64,000 nt of DNA, from positions 30,594,774 to 30,658,773 of the forward strand of contig OY294049.1 of the NCBI GenBank assembly GCA_958510825.1, read 5' to 3'. The stretch comes from Brachypterus glaber. Taxonomy: Eukaryota > Arthropoda > Insecta > Coleoptera > Kateretidae. Positions 21,632 to 33,599 of the stretch are shown piece after piece. Both the position numbers and the translations under genes were made by a program. The first letter of the stretch is position 1. Each line of letters begins with the position of its first letter. Under the pieces are notes generated by a model, which ran no database searches, had not been told where the DNA came from, and saw only the letters and a list, made by a program, of their open reading frames with translations.

Positions 21632-21767
21632 AATTATTAAGACTCCTTGGTCTCTATGAAAATTCTCTCGGAGGTGGAAAAATCTACCAAAGAGTTCTCA
21701 AGTCTAGACCAAAAAAATATACACTAAGACTCCTTGCGTTCAATTAAAATATTTTCTATTATAGAAA

Positions 21768-22372
21768 GCTCCGGTAGCTCAGTTGGTAGTGCATCCGTTT
21801 AAGGTTTTTGCACTATTTTTTCCTTGTCCCCGTCCCTTACCTGAAAAGCCAAAACTTATATATTTTTCTGTCCCCTAGGTGACGCCGCTTCCTGCGAATT
21901 AACCAAAACGCCGTCAGGGAGCCCAAGGGCTGATAACGGCACGCACATTGTGATGATTCACCGTTACAGGAGGATGGACCATCTGCAAAGGCTGGAATTT
22001 TTTATTTAATTAGGCCTCGGGAGAGGGTGAACGGGGTTTCTTCGGGACCCTGGCGCCCCCGGGCGCCGCGCGGAGTGTCCGCTAGTTCCAACGTTGCACG
22101 TACGCCAATACACATTGGTAGTGCAGCGGTGGGGCGCGGGGATGCTCCGGTCGGCGAACGGGGGGGCCGGGGGTCCGGTGGGATCTCGGGAAACCTCCCC
22201 CGATTTTTTATTTTGTAAACTAATTCAGATAAAATGCTATTGGAAAAATCCTATTAAAACTGTATTATATTTTAATTGACTGTAAATAAAGGCTTTTTAA
22301 ATTAAATTAATAAATCCGTTTACCAATGCAAGGGTCGACGGTTCGAACGACACACCAGCACCGATACTTTTT
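21768..22372 (+). mobile_element. tRNA-derived SINE split by a retroposon
   Basis: 21768-21801 looks like a tRNA 5' half (A box tagctcagttggtag). Its continuation resumes at 22314 with the rest of the tRNA-like part and a B box (ggttcgaac at about 22340). The halves overlap by the 9-bp duplicate atccgttta. The joined head resembles a Lys-type tRNA but lacks good T- and acceptor stems, so it is a SINE head or pseudogene rather than a tRNA gene. Confidence 0.6.
21802..22313 (+). mobile_element. 512-bp retroposed insert with 9-bp target duplication
   Basis: Bracketed by atccgttta (21793-21801 and 22314-22322). It ends in an aataaa-containing A/T-rich tail, as expected for a target-primed retroposon. 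The middle is GC-rich (ggcgcccccgggcgccg, cgaacgggggggccggggg). It may be a LINE 3' UTR or a SINE; no family is recognised. Confidence 0.6.
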
Positions 22373-24530
22373 TTGATATTAACAACTAGACCACCTTGTA
22401 CCGTAATTAATACGTTCACTACCAACGGCTAGTTTTGACAGCGGGGCAATGGGTATGGGCAAGGGAAAAATAGAAAGAATTGATTAATGTTGTTAGGGGC
22501 GCCAGTTACTTTAGCTTTTACTCCTTTAGGTAAGTAACAACCTAGTGTAAATACTTAAGCTTTTCAGTTTGAGAAAATATAACCCCTAAATAAAATAAGA
22601 TAATTCATTTGAGAAATTTATTATAAATAAACTTAATGAAAGCACATCAAGTAATGTATTAATATATCTAAAAAAATATGTGTAATTATATTAAGATATA
22701 ATTAAAGAAATCTTAATAAAAATTACTAAATTCAGAAATCATTCGACTTAAATGTATAAAGAAAACATGAAGTTCAGCAAGCACCAAGAAATGTATGTAA
22801 ACAGCAATCATTTCTTGCAGTGTATAAAAGTCATGCTTAAATTAGAAATCATTTAATCAAAAGTATGATATTTAATAATTAATAAATGAGATTAAATGTT
22901 TTAAAAAAAATAAGTACCTAAAAATGAACAAAAGCCAGAAGGGCATATAGTATTAAACAATACTATATCAGATCTGATAAAGTTTACAGTTATAAGAATA
23001 TTGAAATAAAAGAATTTTAAATATGAAATATTGCTTTCAAAAGTTTTCAGAATGAGTACTTAGCTGGTTTCTGCAAAATCCATGAGGTATGAATTCCATC
23101 GTCTCCATCTGTGCAAGTCTCCCCTATGCTGATGAATTCATTTCTCGAATGAAAGAAAAAAAATATAGGCTGTCCCATCTACTTTGGAAAAATCATCTTC
23201 CAGGAAATGAAAGAAAAAAAATATAGGCTGTCCCATCTACTTTGGAAAAATCATCTTCCAGGATAAAATGTATTATTAAAAATGTTGTCCGGGATAAAAT
23301 ATACTTTTGAAAATTATGTCCAATATAAAATTGTCTGCTAGACGGTCATATAGAATTTATCTATGCCGAAAAATACAGAACCATGTTCCAACAGAACATC
23401 ACTCCATGCGGAGAACTTGTATATCAAATATACCAAAATAAACTTCAACTTAAATTAATGTAATTCCATATTAATGGTATAGAAATGGTAATTAATTAAT
23501 GGTCTAGTAATGTAGTAATAATGGTGCTAAAACAATAATTATATCTCAGAAATATTCTAAGAAACAGAAAAACTTAACTTACGTGTCATACTAAGTCTTC
23601 GATGTCCATCGAAACGTTATAAATGCGTAATTGTAGAAAATAACAGTTACAATATCTTCCGCATTGTTTAAATATTCATTTTCACTAACTTTAAATAAAA
23701 ATACATGAAGGATTACTTCGATGATTACAGAAAATAAACACTCGTCAAAATGACACCACCATTGTACAGAGTTGCTTCAAGAAGAGCGAAAATCGACCTT
23801 ATTCACTAGTATGAACCCTTCAGGTAAATAAAATCCTATTTCTGAACTATTAGCGACATCTATGTAAGTCATTATCAACTACAGTTTTACCGTATAGGAT
23901 TCCTAATAAAGGTAACTGAAACGACACCAAAAATAATAACCAAAAAGAATATTTCCTAATAAATCCGTATTAGTGATATCTAACCTCAAAATATTACTCT
24001 AAGAAACAAATATAAACAATACTTATTGTTTATCAGCAAAACTAATAAAAATACGAACAGAATACTAAGTGTCCTGTGAACTAAGTATAAACAAAATACT
24101 GAATCTAAGTGAGCAGTTCCAGCAAACTATTTTCAACAAATTCTGGATTATCCCGAAGGAATAAGCATACGAAACTTTCCAGGAGAGACAAGCTACAGGT
24201 GAAAGCCAGTGAAATCCAACCCTCAATAGACTCTGAAACATATAAAAACCAGGTAAGTCCATAGACAAATGCACTATAGAGAAATAAGTCATATGATTCT
24301 TTATTATTAAAAATCATATTCTAATTATGTTTTCTTTATGTTATTTTCAGGTAGAACTATGGAATAGAGACTCATATGGTTAGAATTCAGTTCCTGCTAC
24401 AAAATAGTCCCAGATACAAAATAGTTCTGTACGTACGTAACTATTTATATACAAAATAAACATAAATTATAACGTAAGTAAACGAATAGTTTAATTAACC
24501 CTTGCTATATTACAAAGTGACGATTTATAT
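22373..24530. other. AT-rich, no gene recognised
   Basis: Long AT-rich stretch without supported coding sequence. A 58-bp tandem duplication (gaaagaaaaaaaatataggc at 23151 and 23209) is the only clear structure. A short minus-strand open frame at 24065-24317 has no recognisable domain. Confidence 0.5.
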
Positions 24531-24838
24531 CGTTACAACCTCTGTTGTGTTTATATTTCTACCGCTAGATGGCGCCACCGGCCGACACACTAACAACAGT
24601 TTCGGGACCTGAAAATGTGACGTCACACGCTGAAGGCGCACTGAAAACCTTCTGGTCATTGGCACAAATGGCCGAAGACATCCTGAAAAACGACTGAAAA
24701 CCTTCTGGTCATTGACCGAAACTGCCGAATACTTCCTGAAAACCCTCTGGTCATTGGCGACTACTGCCGAAGACATCCTGAAAATCCTGAAAATCCTGAA
24801 TGGTAAGCCATCCGCCAACGAAGTGTCACTGAAACCCG
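24531..24838. repeat. Degenerate ctgaaaaccttctggtcatt repeat
   Basis: Three imperfect units start at 24641, 24694 and 24736, within moderately GC-richer sequence. The overlapping minus-strand open frame is repeat-derived. Confidence 0.6.
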
Positions 24839-25029
24839 TTCTTATTACTACTGGTGCAAAAAAAAATTGATTTACCCATTTTTTTGTCTATTTAGGCGCC
24901 TAGGCGTATAACTTTTTTTGTGTAAAGTAAAAAAAAATAAATTAAACAGTCATTTGTTTTTACGGATTAAGATTACCTATTTTAGCTAAAAAATTCTTTA
25001 AAAAAAAGGTAAGTTTTTAAATAAAATAT

Positions 25030-27483
25030 AAAGTAAAGACGCAACTGTGCACCCTTAAAAAGAGTGGTGAACAAATAATGTTTACCGTCAGCCCCCCCAG
25101 AACTAAAATTGACCAAACAATGTTGTAATATATTAAAAAAAAACTTGCACATCTTTAAACAACCAAAATAAAAGCTTGCGCACCCTAAAAATGAGCAGTG
25201 GGGAGTAAATAATGTTTACGGTCAGCCCCCCCAGAACTAAAATTGACAAAAAAATGTTGTAGTATATTAAAAAAAAAGCTTGCACAACCTTGCACAACCA
25301 AAATAAAACCTCGCGCACCCTTAACAAGAGGGGTGAGTGGTAAATAATGTTTACCGTCAGCCCCCCCAGAACTAAAATTGACCAAAAAATGTTGTAGTAT
25401 AAAATAAAAGCAAATGCACTTTTTAAGTAGCCTACAATATTTTTTTTACGTAAATCAATAATTTGTTGGCGGCAGTGGGTAGGTACTTAATTTATTTTTT
25501 TTAGTGACTTAAAAGTTTTTTTATTAAAAAGTTCTTTCTAATAAAATTTTCATTTTATTTATTTTGTTGTTGAAGATAAAAAATACACTGCCCAGTAAAA
25601 GAGCTTTCCCATTTTTCACCTTCGCGCGTGAAATGGATTTTTTATTATCAGATTCAATTTTAGCAACCTTGAAAACCCCAATATACCAATTTTACGATAA
25701 CTACCCCCCGCCCCTCAGGGGGTGTATTTAGTACCTGTATAAGTACCTGAAAATAATATACGAAGATGGGCCTTATTAAGTTTAGTTTACATGCAAAACC
25801 ACGTTTCTGTAACTGAAAGTTAATAAATAAAAACCGAATTTTTTAGCCACTTTCAAAGGGGCGTAAAAAGTCCCTTAGGACGCATTTTAGACAAAATGTT
25901 TATAAGAACTTTTTTGATTGTTTTGGTGAGTACAATATGGCTATGTGTAGCCAGCCCACTTTTTTGTTACACCCTGTATACTGTAAAAAAAATAAAACAT
26001 TAAATTTAAAAATACATTTTTTATGATTTTTTTTGCCTTAGGGTGACACCTATACCCCGGTCTCCCCTATATGGCTTTTTAAGGCTGTTGAAATTGAATC
26101 TGATGATAAATTTTTTAACTCCACCCCCGCGGGGGTGAGCGGTAAATTTTTTTAAATATTTTCAATATTTTCGTCAAAATTACTATATACTATATATATT
26201 AGTATATGTAGAGGTTTTTGGGGTCGACGAATATGAATCTAATATTTTTTTTCAAATTTCACCCCCTGAGTGGGAGGGTAGTTTTTGTAAAAATTGTTAT
26301 ATTTTGAGGTTTCTGAAAGTGAATCTGATAATGAAAAAATTCTAACTGCACCCCCTAAAGGGCGGGGGTAGTTTTCTTGAAAATTGATATATTCGGGTTT
26401 TTGAGGTGGCTAAAGCAGAATCTTAAAATATTTTTTTTCTAAATACACCCCCTGAGGGGCGGGGGGTAGTAATCGTAAAATTGTTATATTGGGGTTTTCA
26501 AGGTTGCTAAAATTGAATCTGATAATAAAAAATCCATTTCACGCGCGGAGGTGAAAAATGGGAAAGCTCTTTTACTGGGCAGTGTATTTTTGATCTTCAA
26601 CAACAAAATAAATAAAATGAAAATTTTATTAGAAAGAACTTTTTAATAAAAAAACTTTTAAGTCAATAAAAAAAATAAATTAAGTACCTACCCACTGCCG
26701 CCAACAAATTATTGATTTACGTAAAAAAAGTATTGTAGGCTACTTAAAAAGTGAATTTCCTTTTATTTTATACAACATTTTTTGGTCAATTTTAGTTCTG
26801 GGGGTGCTGACGGTAAACATTATTTACCACTCACCCCTCTTGTTAAGGGTGCGCAAGCTTTTATTTTGGTTGTTCGAAGATGTGCCAGCTTTTTTTTAAT
26901 ATACTACAACATTGTTTGGTCAGTTTTAGTTCTGGGGGGGCTGACGGAAAACATTATTTACCCGTTACCGCTCTTGTTAAGGGTGCGCATGCTTTTATTT
27001 TGGATGTGCAAGCTTTTTTAATATACTACAACAGTTTTTAGTCAAATTTAGTTCTGGGGGGGAGGGGCTGACGTTAAACATTATTTACCCCTCACCGGTC
27101 TTGTTAAGGGTGCGCCAGATTTTATTTTGGTTGTGCAAGTTTTTTTAATACACTACAACATTTTTCGGTCTATTTTAGTTCTGGGGGGGCTGATGGTAAA
27201 CATTATTTACCCCTCACCGCTCTTGTTAAGGGTGCGCAAGCTTTTATTTTGGTTGTGCAAGGTTGTGCAAGCTTTTTTTTAATACACTACAACATTTTTC
27301 GGTCAATTTTCGTTCTGGGGGGGGGGCTGACGGTAAACATTATTTACCCGTTACAGGTCTTGTTAAGGGTTAGTGCGCAAGCTTTTTTTTTTAGTTGTGC
27401 AAGGTTGTGCAAGTTGTGTGCAAACTACCTATGTATTTTTCGACCCTAAGTTTTAACTGAGGGGGGCTAACTTGACCGACCCC
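25030..27483. mobile_element. Foldback element with satellite-bearing inverted arms
   Basis: The left arm (25030-25690) has three satellite units in + orientation followed by unique sequence. The right arm (26500-27483) is its inverse, with about five units. The unique parts of the arms match in detail: ggcggcagtgggtaggtact at 25470 versus its complement at 26690, and tactgggcagtgtattttt at 26573 versus its complement at 25585. The core is about 800 bp. The right terminus gaccgaccc (27483) is the complement of the edge at 11040. Confidence 0.8.
25690..26500. repeat. Core of the foldback: ~90-135-bp tandem repeat
   Basis: Four degenerate units at about 26095, 26232, 26325 and 26415 share gaatctgataat, an A/T-run, caccccctgaggggcggggg and tagttttt. 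Around 25970 is gttacaccctgtata, resembling a mariner-type terminus. No coding capacity. Confidence 0.6.
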
Positions 27484-27762
27484 TTATTTCCCTTATTAAT
27501 ACTAGTGTATATGCAAAACCTCTTCCCTTTGTCTCAAAGGGTAGGAGATTTATTAGTTAAAAACTGTATTTTTGATAAAATTTTAATGGATCGTAACACT
27601 CTTACGGTTTGTTTTTGGACCTATGTTCCTAAGCTTGTTTTTCATGTTTTGTGATGTAGAATCATCCCCTTTAGTATGTACCAAAAGACTGCAAACACTG
27701 TGTATTTATAGCTTATAAGTTTATTAGGTAAATCCCATTGTATTTACATCAAACAATCTTAA
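27484..27762. other. No feature recognised
   Basis: Unique-looking AT-rich sequence between the foldback terminus and the next MITE. A 60-codon open frame is present but has no recognisable domain. Confidence 0.4.
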
Positions 27763-28043
27763 GGTTGATTTACCCAGTCATTAACACTAAACTAACAAAG
27801 AATTTGACCAATGAAATGAATTGTGTCAAGTAAAGGCTGATTCAGGCATAATTATCACTAACTAAATAAGCCATTCTGTCCTTTTTATTGGCGAGGTGAG
27901 AAGCCATCTTCCTTTTTGACCAATAAAAACGACAGAACGGCTTAGTTTAGTTAGTGATAATGATGCCTGAATCAGCCTTAAGTTTGAAATTTCATTGGTT
28001 AAATTTTTAGTTAGTTTAGTATTAATTACTGGATAAACCATCC
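27763..28043. mobile_element. 281-bp palindromic MITE
   Basis: The two arms are inverted copies over nearly their whole length (~125 bp each, for example ggctgattcaggcat and atgcctgaatcagcc). The loop of about 25 nt holds ggtgagaagccatc. The ends are ggttgatttacccagt and its imperfect complement. The RNA would fold as a long hairpin. Confidence 0.8.
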
Positions 28044-28651
28044 ATTAAAACACATTTTTATTTATTTAGTTAAATAAATATAGATATAACATACAACTCT
28101 GTAACTCTATTGAAATTGTTTTTTCACATACAACTTTGTAATTGTGTAAGAAAATAATACCATTAATAGGAGCAAATATTATTGAATATATCTTAAATAT
28201 ATTTTAAGAAATAACTATTATATTATTATTATATTGAACAGTGAAAAATTTTCAAAATAAATATATTCGACAAATTTTCAAATATGTTTTAGAAAAAAAA
28301 ACCCTCGGTCTGGTCGATTGTATTATCATGTATCTTTTGATTTTACTCATAGAGTGACGGCATAACATTTTGTCATCAAGGGGCGCTATCTATAAAAGTT
28401 TAAACAGGACCATAAGCCAAGTGATGCCTCATTTCAAAGATATTATCATTCGGGCTTAAATAGTGTTTTGTTTTTGAAAATTCAATCAGGGGTTCTGTGT
28501 TTTTAATACTTGTTTTTCAAAATTTTACCTTTAATGAACTTTAGCTATTTTAGGTTTAATTCAATTGGGCCAATCGGGATATAAAGCAATCCAATTGATA
28601 TAGGTTAATTCTAAAAGTATTAAAATCTCAAAAATTACAAAATTGGCTATG
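28044..28651. other. No gene recognised
   Basis: AT-rich sequence. The last ~45 bp (tattaaaatctcaaaaatta onward) recurs at about 38970 on the other side of the ISL2EU element, so it belongs to a dispersed repeat. Confidence 0.4.
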
Positions 28652-28653
28652 TA

Positions 28654-29381
28654 CAGGGTGGTCCAAAGAGTTTTTTTATTTGGTTGCGCTGTAAAAAATT
28701 TGGTAGGAGGGTTAGAAAGGTGAGGTTGGTCTTAAACGATAATTTGGTTCAGGGATATTTAGTTACCATGCAGCGCTACACGATAGAGGAGCGCTCGTTG
28801 TGTGTGCGCGAATATTACTGCAAAAACAATTCCGCCACTATTTCGCGCCGTAGATTTCGACACTAATGTCTAAGCCTTCCGTTGATTAAGCAATGGGTTC
28901 GTAAGTTTGAGGAAACTGGTTTAACGTTAAATAAATGCGGCTCTGGCCGTCGAAGGTCAGCGAGAACCCATGAAAACATTGAGAGAGTTAGAGCGTCCGT
29001 GCGACAACAACCAAATGTATCGACTCGAAAGGGCGCAGCTGCTTTAAATATGACGAGATCGTGGGTGCTCGCATTATTCACAAATATTTACACATGCACG
29101 CACGCTTCCGACTCTCTCAATGTTTTCATGGGTTCTCGCTGACCTTCGACGGTCACGGCCGGGGACGCGTTTATTTAACTTTGAACCAGTTTGTCCGAAC
29201 TTACGAACCCATTGCTTAATCAACGGAAGGCTTAGACATTGCTGAACATCTTGCAAATTGAAAAATGCTGTCGAAATCTACGGAGCAAAATAGTGGCGGA
29301 GTTGTTGTTGCACTAATATTCGCGCACATAAAACGAGCGCTCCTCTACCGTGTAGCGCTGCATGGTGACTAAATTTCCCTT

Positions 29382-29418
<37 letters not shown>

Positions 29419-29614
29419 GTAGTTTGTTTGGATCTTTAAGAGACAGGCGCAGTGCCTATGGCTCATTTGTCTAAAATAGAATTAGTTTGAATGGATAATT
29501 TCCCTGAACCAAACTATCATTTAAGACCGACCCCACCTTTCTACCCCTCCTACCATATTTTCTACAGCGCAACCAAATAAAACTAAAAAAAAATAAACTC
29601 TTTGGACCACCCAG
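28654..29614. mobile_element. Mariner-type (DUF4817 HTH) foldback element
   Basis: TA dinucleotides flank both ends (28652-28653, 29615-29616), and the TIRs cagggtggtccaaagagttt / aaactctttggaccacccag differ at one base. Each arm carries the start of a transposase-like gene, left on + (MQRYTIEERSLCVREYY at 28769) and right on - as a mirror copy. The motif pattern (TIEERSLCVREYY, LIKQWVRKFEETG, GRRRSARTHENIE, VRQQPN) is the DUF4817/helix-turn-helix N-terminus of mariner-like transposons. Both copies are frameshifted and neither has a catalytic domain. Confidence 0.8.
29382..29419. repeat. (ATC)n microsatellite
   Basis: About 12 atc/cat units inside the right arm of the mariner-type foldback. 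Together with the following ~85 bp they have no counterpart in the left arm, so they are a later insertion. Confidence 0.9.
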
Positions 29615-29727
29615 TATAATATTAGCTATTTAACTATTATATAAAAGAAAATCACTTAGTCAATGACATACAACTTTTTAACTGTAAATAAATTATTTCT
29701 AACTACTAGCTTAGTAATTATTGCTAT

Positions 29728-30283
29728 ACCGGGTGAGTTTCAATCCATTTACATCCCCTAAAAGAGATTATTTTCAGCCCGATCAAAGCAAAATTTGTGT
29801 AGCTTATATTTCTTAACAAGGGCTATAAAATGGAGTATAATTTTTTTTTGTACTTCCGGTTTCGAGGGAAGCTAAGTCAATTATATTTTTTTTTTAATGA
29901 CAGCTCCTGTATATTTTTGCATTTTCGAGGGAAGCTAAGTCAATTATATTTTTTTTTTAATGACAGCTCCTGTATATTTTTGCATTTTTGAGTTTAGAAA
30001 ACAATTTTACATCTAAAAAAAAAATAAATTAATTATTTTTTTATTTATCCGGCAAAAGTGGAAGTGAAAGAAAAAAAGTACGCCATTTTGTAGCCCTTAC
30101 AATAGCGCACCAAAAAGTAAGACTATCCAAGGGGGTTGTCATTTGAAAAAATGATGTTTTAAAAATTTAATGTAAAAAAAAATTACCAATTTTTGGTTTT
30201 TAAATAAAATTTGTATTTTCCCACATTTAGCAAATAAATTAGATTTTATTTATAAAAAAAATAAAACTTGAATGTTAATGGTT
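29728..30283. repeat. Dispersed repeat with internal 63-bp duplication
   Basis: Begins ataccgggtgagtttcaatc and continues ccgatcaaagcaaaat and gcttatatttcttaacaagg. The same ordered blocks occur inverted at 38660-38910. A 63-bp unit (ttcgagggaagctaagtcaa) is tandemly duplicated at 29861 and 29924. No coding sequence. Confidence 0.7.
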
Positions 30284-30356
30284 CGAATCCAGACTGAGAC
30301 CTGACTTTTTTTCTAATTTTCTCTTCTGTCCGATATGCCACTAATATTTTCTTTCA
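30284..30356 (+). mobile_element. 5'-truncated tRNA-SINE copy
   Basis: Starts inside the T-arm (ggttcgaatccagactgag) and matches 38589-38664 base for base through cactaatattttctttc. The first half of the tRNA-like head is missing. Confidence 0.7.
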
Positions 30357-30759
30357 TAATTTACTGCGGACGTCAAAAATACTTCTTATTAATTTCTAAT
30401 AATTTGGCTAAAATACAATGTTAGAGACCGCATCTCGATCTCTGTTGAAGTTCCTAAAATGTAAACGATACAAGGGTGAAGGGGTAAAAGGGCTCTTAAG
30501 ACATTGTATATTGAGTTTATTCCCACTAACAAAAATTAACCATCTTTCCTTTAATTAACAACTAACAAAGGACATGGCACAATTTATAGGGAATTTTGGC
30601 CCTCGGTGAAATTCGCTAAATTTTTTATATGTTTTAGATTATACTTTTTTAAAAGGAATTAGGAACGTTTCAAGCACTTTGTATGTACAGTTTTTTTTCT
30701 ATAAGGAAAATAAAAAAATATTTTTGCCCTACACTCCTCATAAAAATATTTTTCTAGTA

Positions 30760-31800
30760 GGCATTGTTTCGTTTGACAACTTGTCAGTGAAGGATATTCT
30801 GACGTATTTTTGAAGTTTTTTAGACTAAATTGTCAGTTTTATTAGGAAAAAGTAATGAAATACATATTGAAATTGGACAGAATAATTAAATAAGATGAAG
30901 AAAAGTGCAACAGAAATACTTCTTAAGGACTAAATTAGTGAAATACGTGAAATAAGTTATTTGCTAACCTGGTAAAAAGTACTAAAACGTATATAAAATT
31001 GAACTAAAGAATGATATAAGAAGAAAAGCAGAATATAAATACGTTTTAAGGGAATCGTTTGTAAAATAATAAGCGATTTTAATGCCGAAAGTGTATCCCT
31101 TATTTTTTGTACGGCAAAAAAAAACAATTATTTCCAAAATTCTACATAGAAGAAATTGAATATGTGTTTTTGTAATATAACTATCATACCGAGGGCTTCA
31201 TAACAGGGCTGTATCAACCGTGTTAACATGTAGCAGATATGCCCCTAAGCTATGAAGCCATCGATATGATTTAAAATATGAACACTAAAAAAAAGGATAC
31301 ATGAATCAAGAAAATGCATCTTTCGATTATATTTTAAGCCAAATCCTCTTATTTTTGGACTAGAATTTCTTATGAACCTAATAATTGGCGCGGGTCTTTG
31401 AATGGAAATCCGCGCTCTTCATTTAAGATGTTAGCCTTAAAATAAGAGAATATGGTGTTGTACTTATCAAAAGACATGTGTCCTTGATTCAATTCTTTTT
31501 CACAGTATTACATTAGGACATTTTTATAAAAAAAAATAGTGCAATTTAAACAAATATATCATTTTTTATATAATTATGATTTTTTAACAAGATATAAATT
31601 ATAAAAATTATTAACAAAACTTAGGTGTTTATCTTTTTAAAATATCAAATTACGCATTCCATATACTATTACACAGTAAATGGTATATAAATAGTACATT
31701 GATTTTCCCAAATAATTTTAAAAAATCAAAAAACAAAAAAAAAATCAAAAAACAAAAAAAAAATCAAAAAACAAAAAAAAAATTAAAAAAATGTATTTAT
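30760..31800. other. Left-arm filler without a recognised gene
   Basis: About 1 kb separates the left TIR from the left transposase fragment, against only ~100 bp on the right arm, so extra sequence has been inserted here. It ends in three ~19-bp units of aaaatcaaaaaacaaaaaa type (31722-31790). Confidence 0.5.
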
Positions 31801-31802
31801 GA

Positions 31803-32310
31803 ATGCCAGAATTTACATTCCTGCCCCAAATGGGAGGAAATGAAAACAAACAACAGATAACTTTAGCAAGAAGGGATAATAATAATTTGCCTAATATGCA
31901 AATACAAAACAATGTAAGAATTTGCTTTAATCATTGCAATCAATCTATTATAGATGAACCTGTAGCAGTTGAGGCAGATCCTACTCGCCTCAGGTTAAAT
32001 GTAGTGAATCAAAGAGGAAGTCGGGCATGCCATGTTTGTAATGCTGAAAATAATTTGAATCGCTTATCCTTAGAATTACATTAATTACATTCCTGAAAAC
32101 TAAAGATGTTCAGTACATTTGGACCATAGAGGCTTTCTTTTATCAATAAGCCCTATATTATTCGAGGATCACAAATGCAGTTATTCCTTGAACATATATG
32201 TGAAATTGCAGTAGCTGTAAATTCACGTTTTGAAGACTGATGGGGAAGTTTTATATCCAGTAAATAAGGAACAGTTTGAAAATTTAGCAACCTATTGCGA
32301 ACAAGTTCCA
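31803..32310 (+). pseudogene. Inverted second copy of ISL2EU transposase N-terminus
   Basis: The plus-strand frame (to 32084) encodes the N-terminal region also present at 37898-38212: LARRDNNNLPNMQIQN, the Cys pair around CFNHCNQSIIDE, DPTRLRLNVVN and the second Cys pair ACHVCNAENN. It preserves a reading frame across a point where the right-arm copy has lost one base. After 32084 homology to the next part of the transposase continues at DNA level to gttccaggtc (32310) and then stops. Confidence 0.75.
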
Positions 32311-32464
32311 GGTCTTAAGATCCTTTTTTTATAAAGTACTTAATGTCTGTAATTAATTCTAAATCACTAGTCGAAAGTAATTAATTACTAAATGTATGTA
32401 GCAAACAAAACAAACATCAAGAAAAATTTAGTTAACAAATTCTACAGGAACGAGTAATCTTAGT

Positions 32465-33190
32465 CTAAAACTTCTGGTTCTATGGCTTCTACATTTTCTT
32501 GTCTTGCCCTATGAGCTGCATCAATTGTGGTTTCCAACAAACCATTATCTGGATATCGAATATTAGGTTCATGACGTGCATATCCAAGATACCAAAGAAT
32601 GCTTGCAACATGTGCGCAAGTTCCCAGACTCCTTGCACCGGACTGACAAGTACAATAATAACCTGAAACGGGGTTCTCTGCTTCTAACCTATTCTGTTCA
32701 TTAATGTAGGCTATAAAGACTTGGTGCTTAGTAGAATTTCTGAATCTGGAATAAAGTCTAATTCTTATAAGATTGTTTTCATTAATAAGTGTGTCAATCT
32801 GGAGTTCATATCCCCATCTCTTTGCAACTTATCCTGAATGTAGGATGCTGCTAAGTTGACCTGGTAAATTCCAACAGTTAAGAGTTTCAGGTAATCAATA
32901 TCCAACCTAGGAAAATCAGGTATTTGATTATGGTCTTTGCCATTGGCCACGCCTATTTCGCAGATTGTCTTCTTCAACGCGAGCTTGTACTACATTTGGT
33001 TCCTGGCTTTTCTGAAGCATTTCCCTGGCAAGGTTCACAGTTGCGTCCTGCATAATGATGGGTGGATAATATTTATTGATTATTGCTCCAGCAATTCTAA
33101 AATATACGCCGATAAACCTTGCATTGTGAACAGAAAAGCAATGGTCAAAGAGCTTAAAAATAGTTTTTATATAAACTGCGGCCAATAATT
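32465..33190 (-). pseudogene. ISL2EU-like transposase C-terminus with SWIM-type finger
   Basis: On the minus strand from 33190: KTIFKLFDHCFSVHNARFIG and AIINKYYPP (post-catalytic region), DFPRLDIDYLKLLTVGIYQ, then after a frameshift near 32765 a SWIM-like zinc finger (YYCTCQSGARSLGTCAHVAS) followed by WYLGYARHEPNIRYPDNG, with the stop at 32465-32467. This layout matches the C-terminus of insect ISL2EU-type DDE proteins. It continues the core at 36940, being separated from it only by the LINE. Confidence 0.75.
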
Positions 33191-33191
33191 G

Positions 33192-33484
33192 TTCAGCTGA
33201 GTGACAGAAATATTAAAAAAGGTATCTTACAAAATACAAAAGCATTTAAAGGAACAAAAATTTTTATTACGGAAGAATTAACCAAATACAACAAAAATAT
33301 ATTAAATTATGCACAGTCCAAACTAGGACAAAAAAATGTATGGCCTTTTAATGGGAACATTTTCACAAGACAAGATGGAATAAATCTAAAAATTAAAAAT
33401 TTGGAACATATTGATGATATCTTGGAAGGAAAAGTTATTGAAATTGAAGAGAATGATGAAAGTAGGGAAATAAATGAAAATTAA
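33192..33484 (+). pseudogene. LINE ORF1 C-terminal fragment
   Basis: The open frame has no start because the 5' part is truncated. Visible motifs are GTKIFITEELTKYNKNILNY, LGQKNVWPFNGNIFTRQ and IKNLEHIDDIL, matching the C-terminal end of insect LINE ORF1 proteins (nucleic-acid-binding, chaperone-type). The stop is at 33482-33484, 115 bp before the ORF2 ATG. Confidence 0.65.
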
Positions 33485-33599
33485 GAAATGGGACTGATTT
33501 TACTTATTAATACAAAGATGTGAGGCTCTAAATCTTGTATTTAAAATATTTTTAATACATACGGACACTTCTAGTTCTAAGTTAGTTAGGTTTTAGTGT

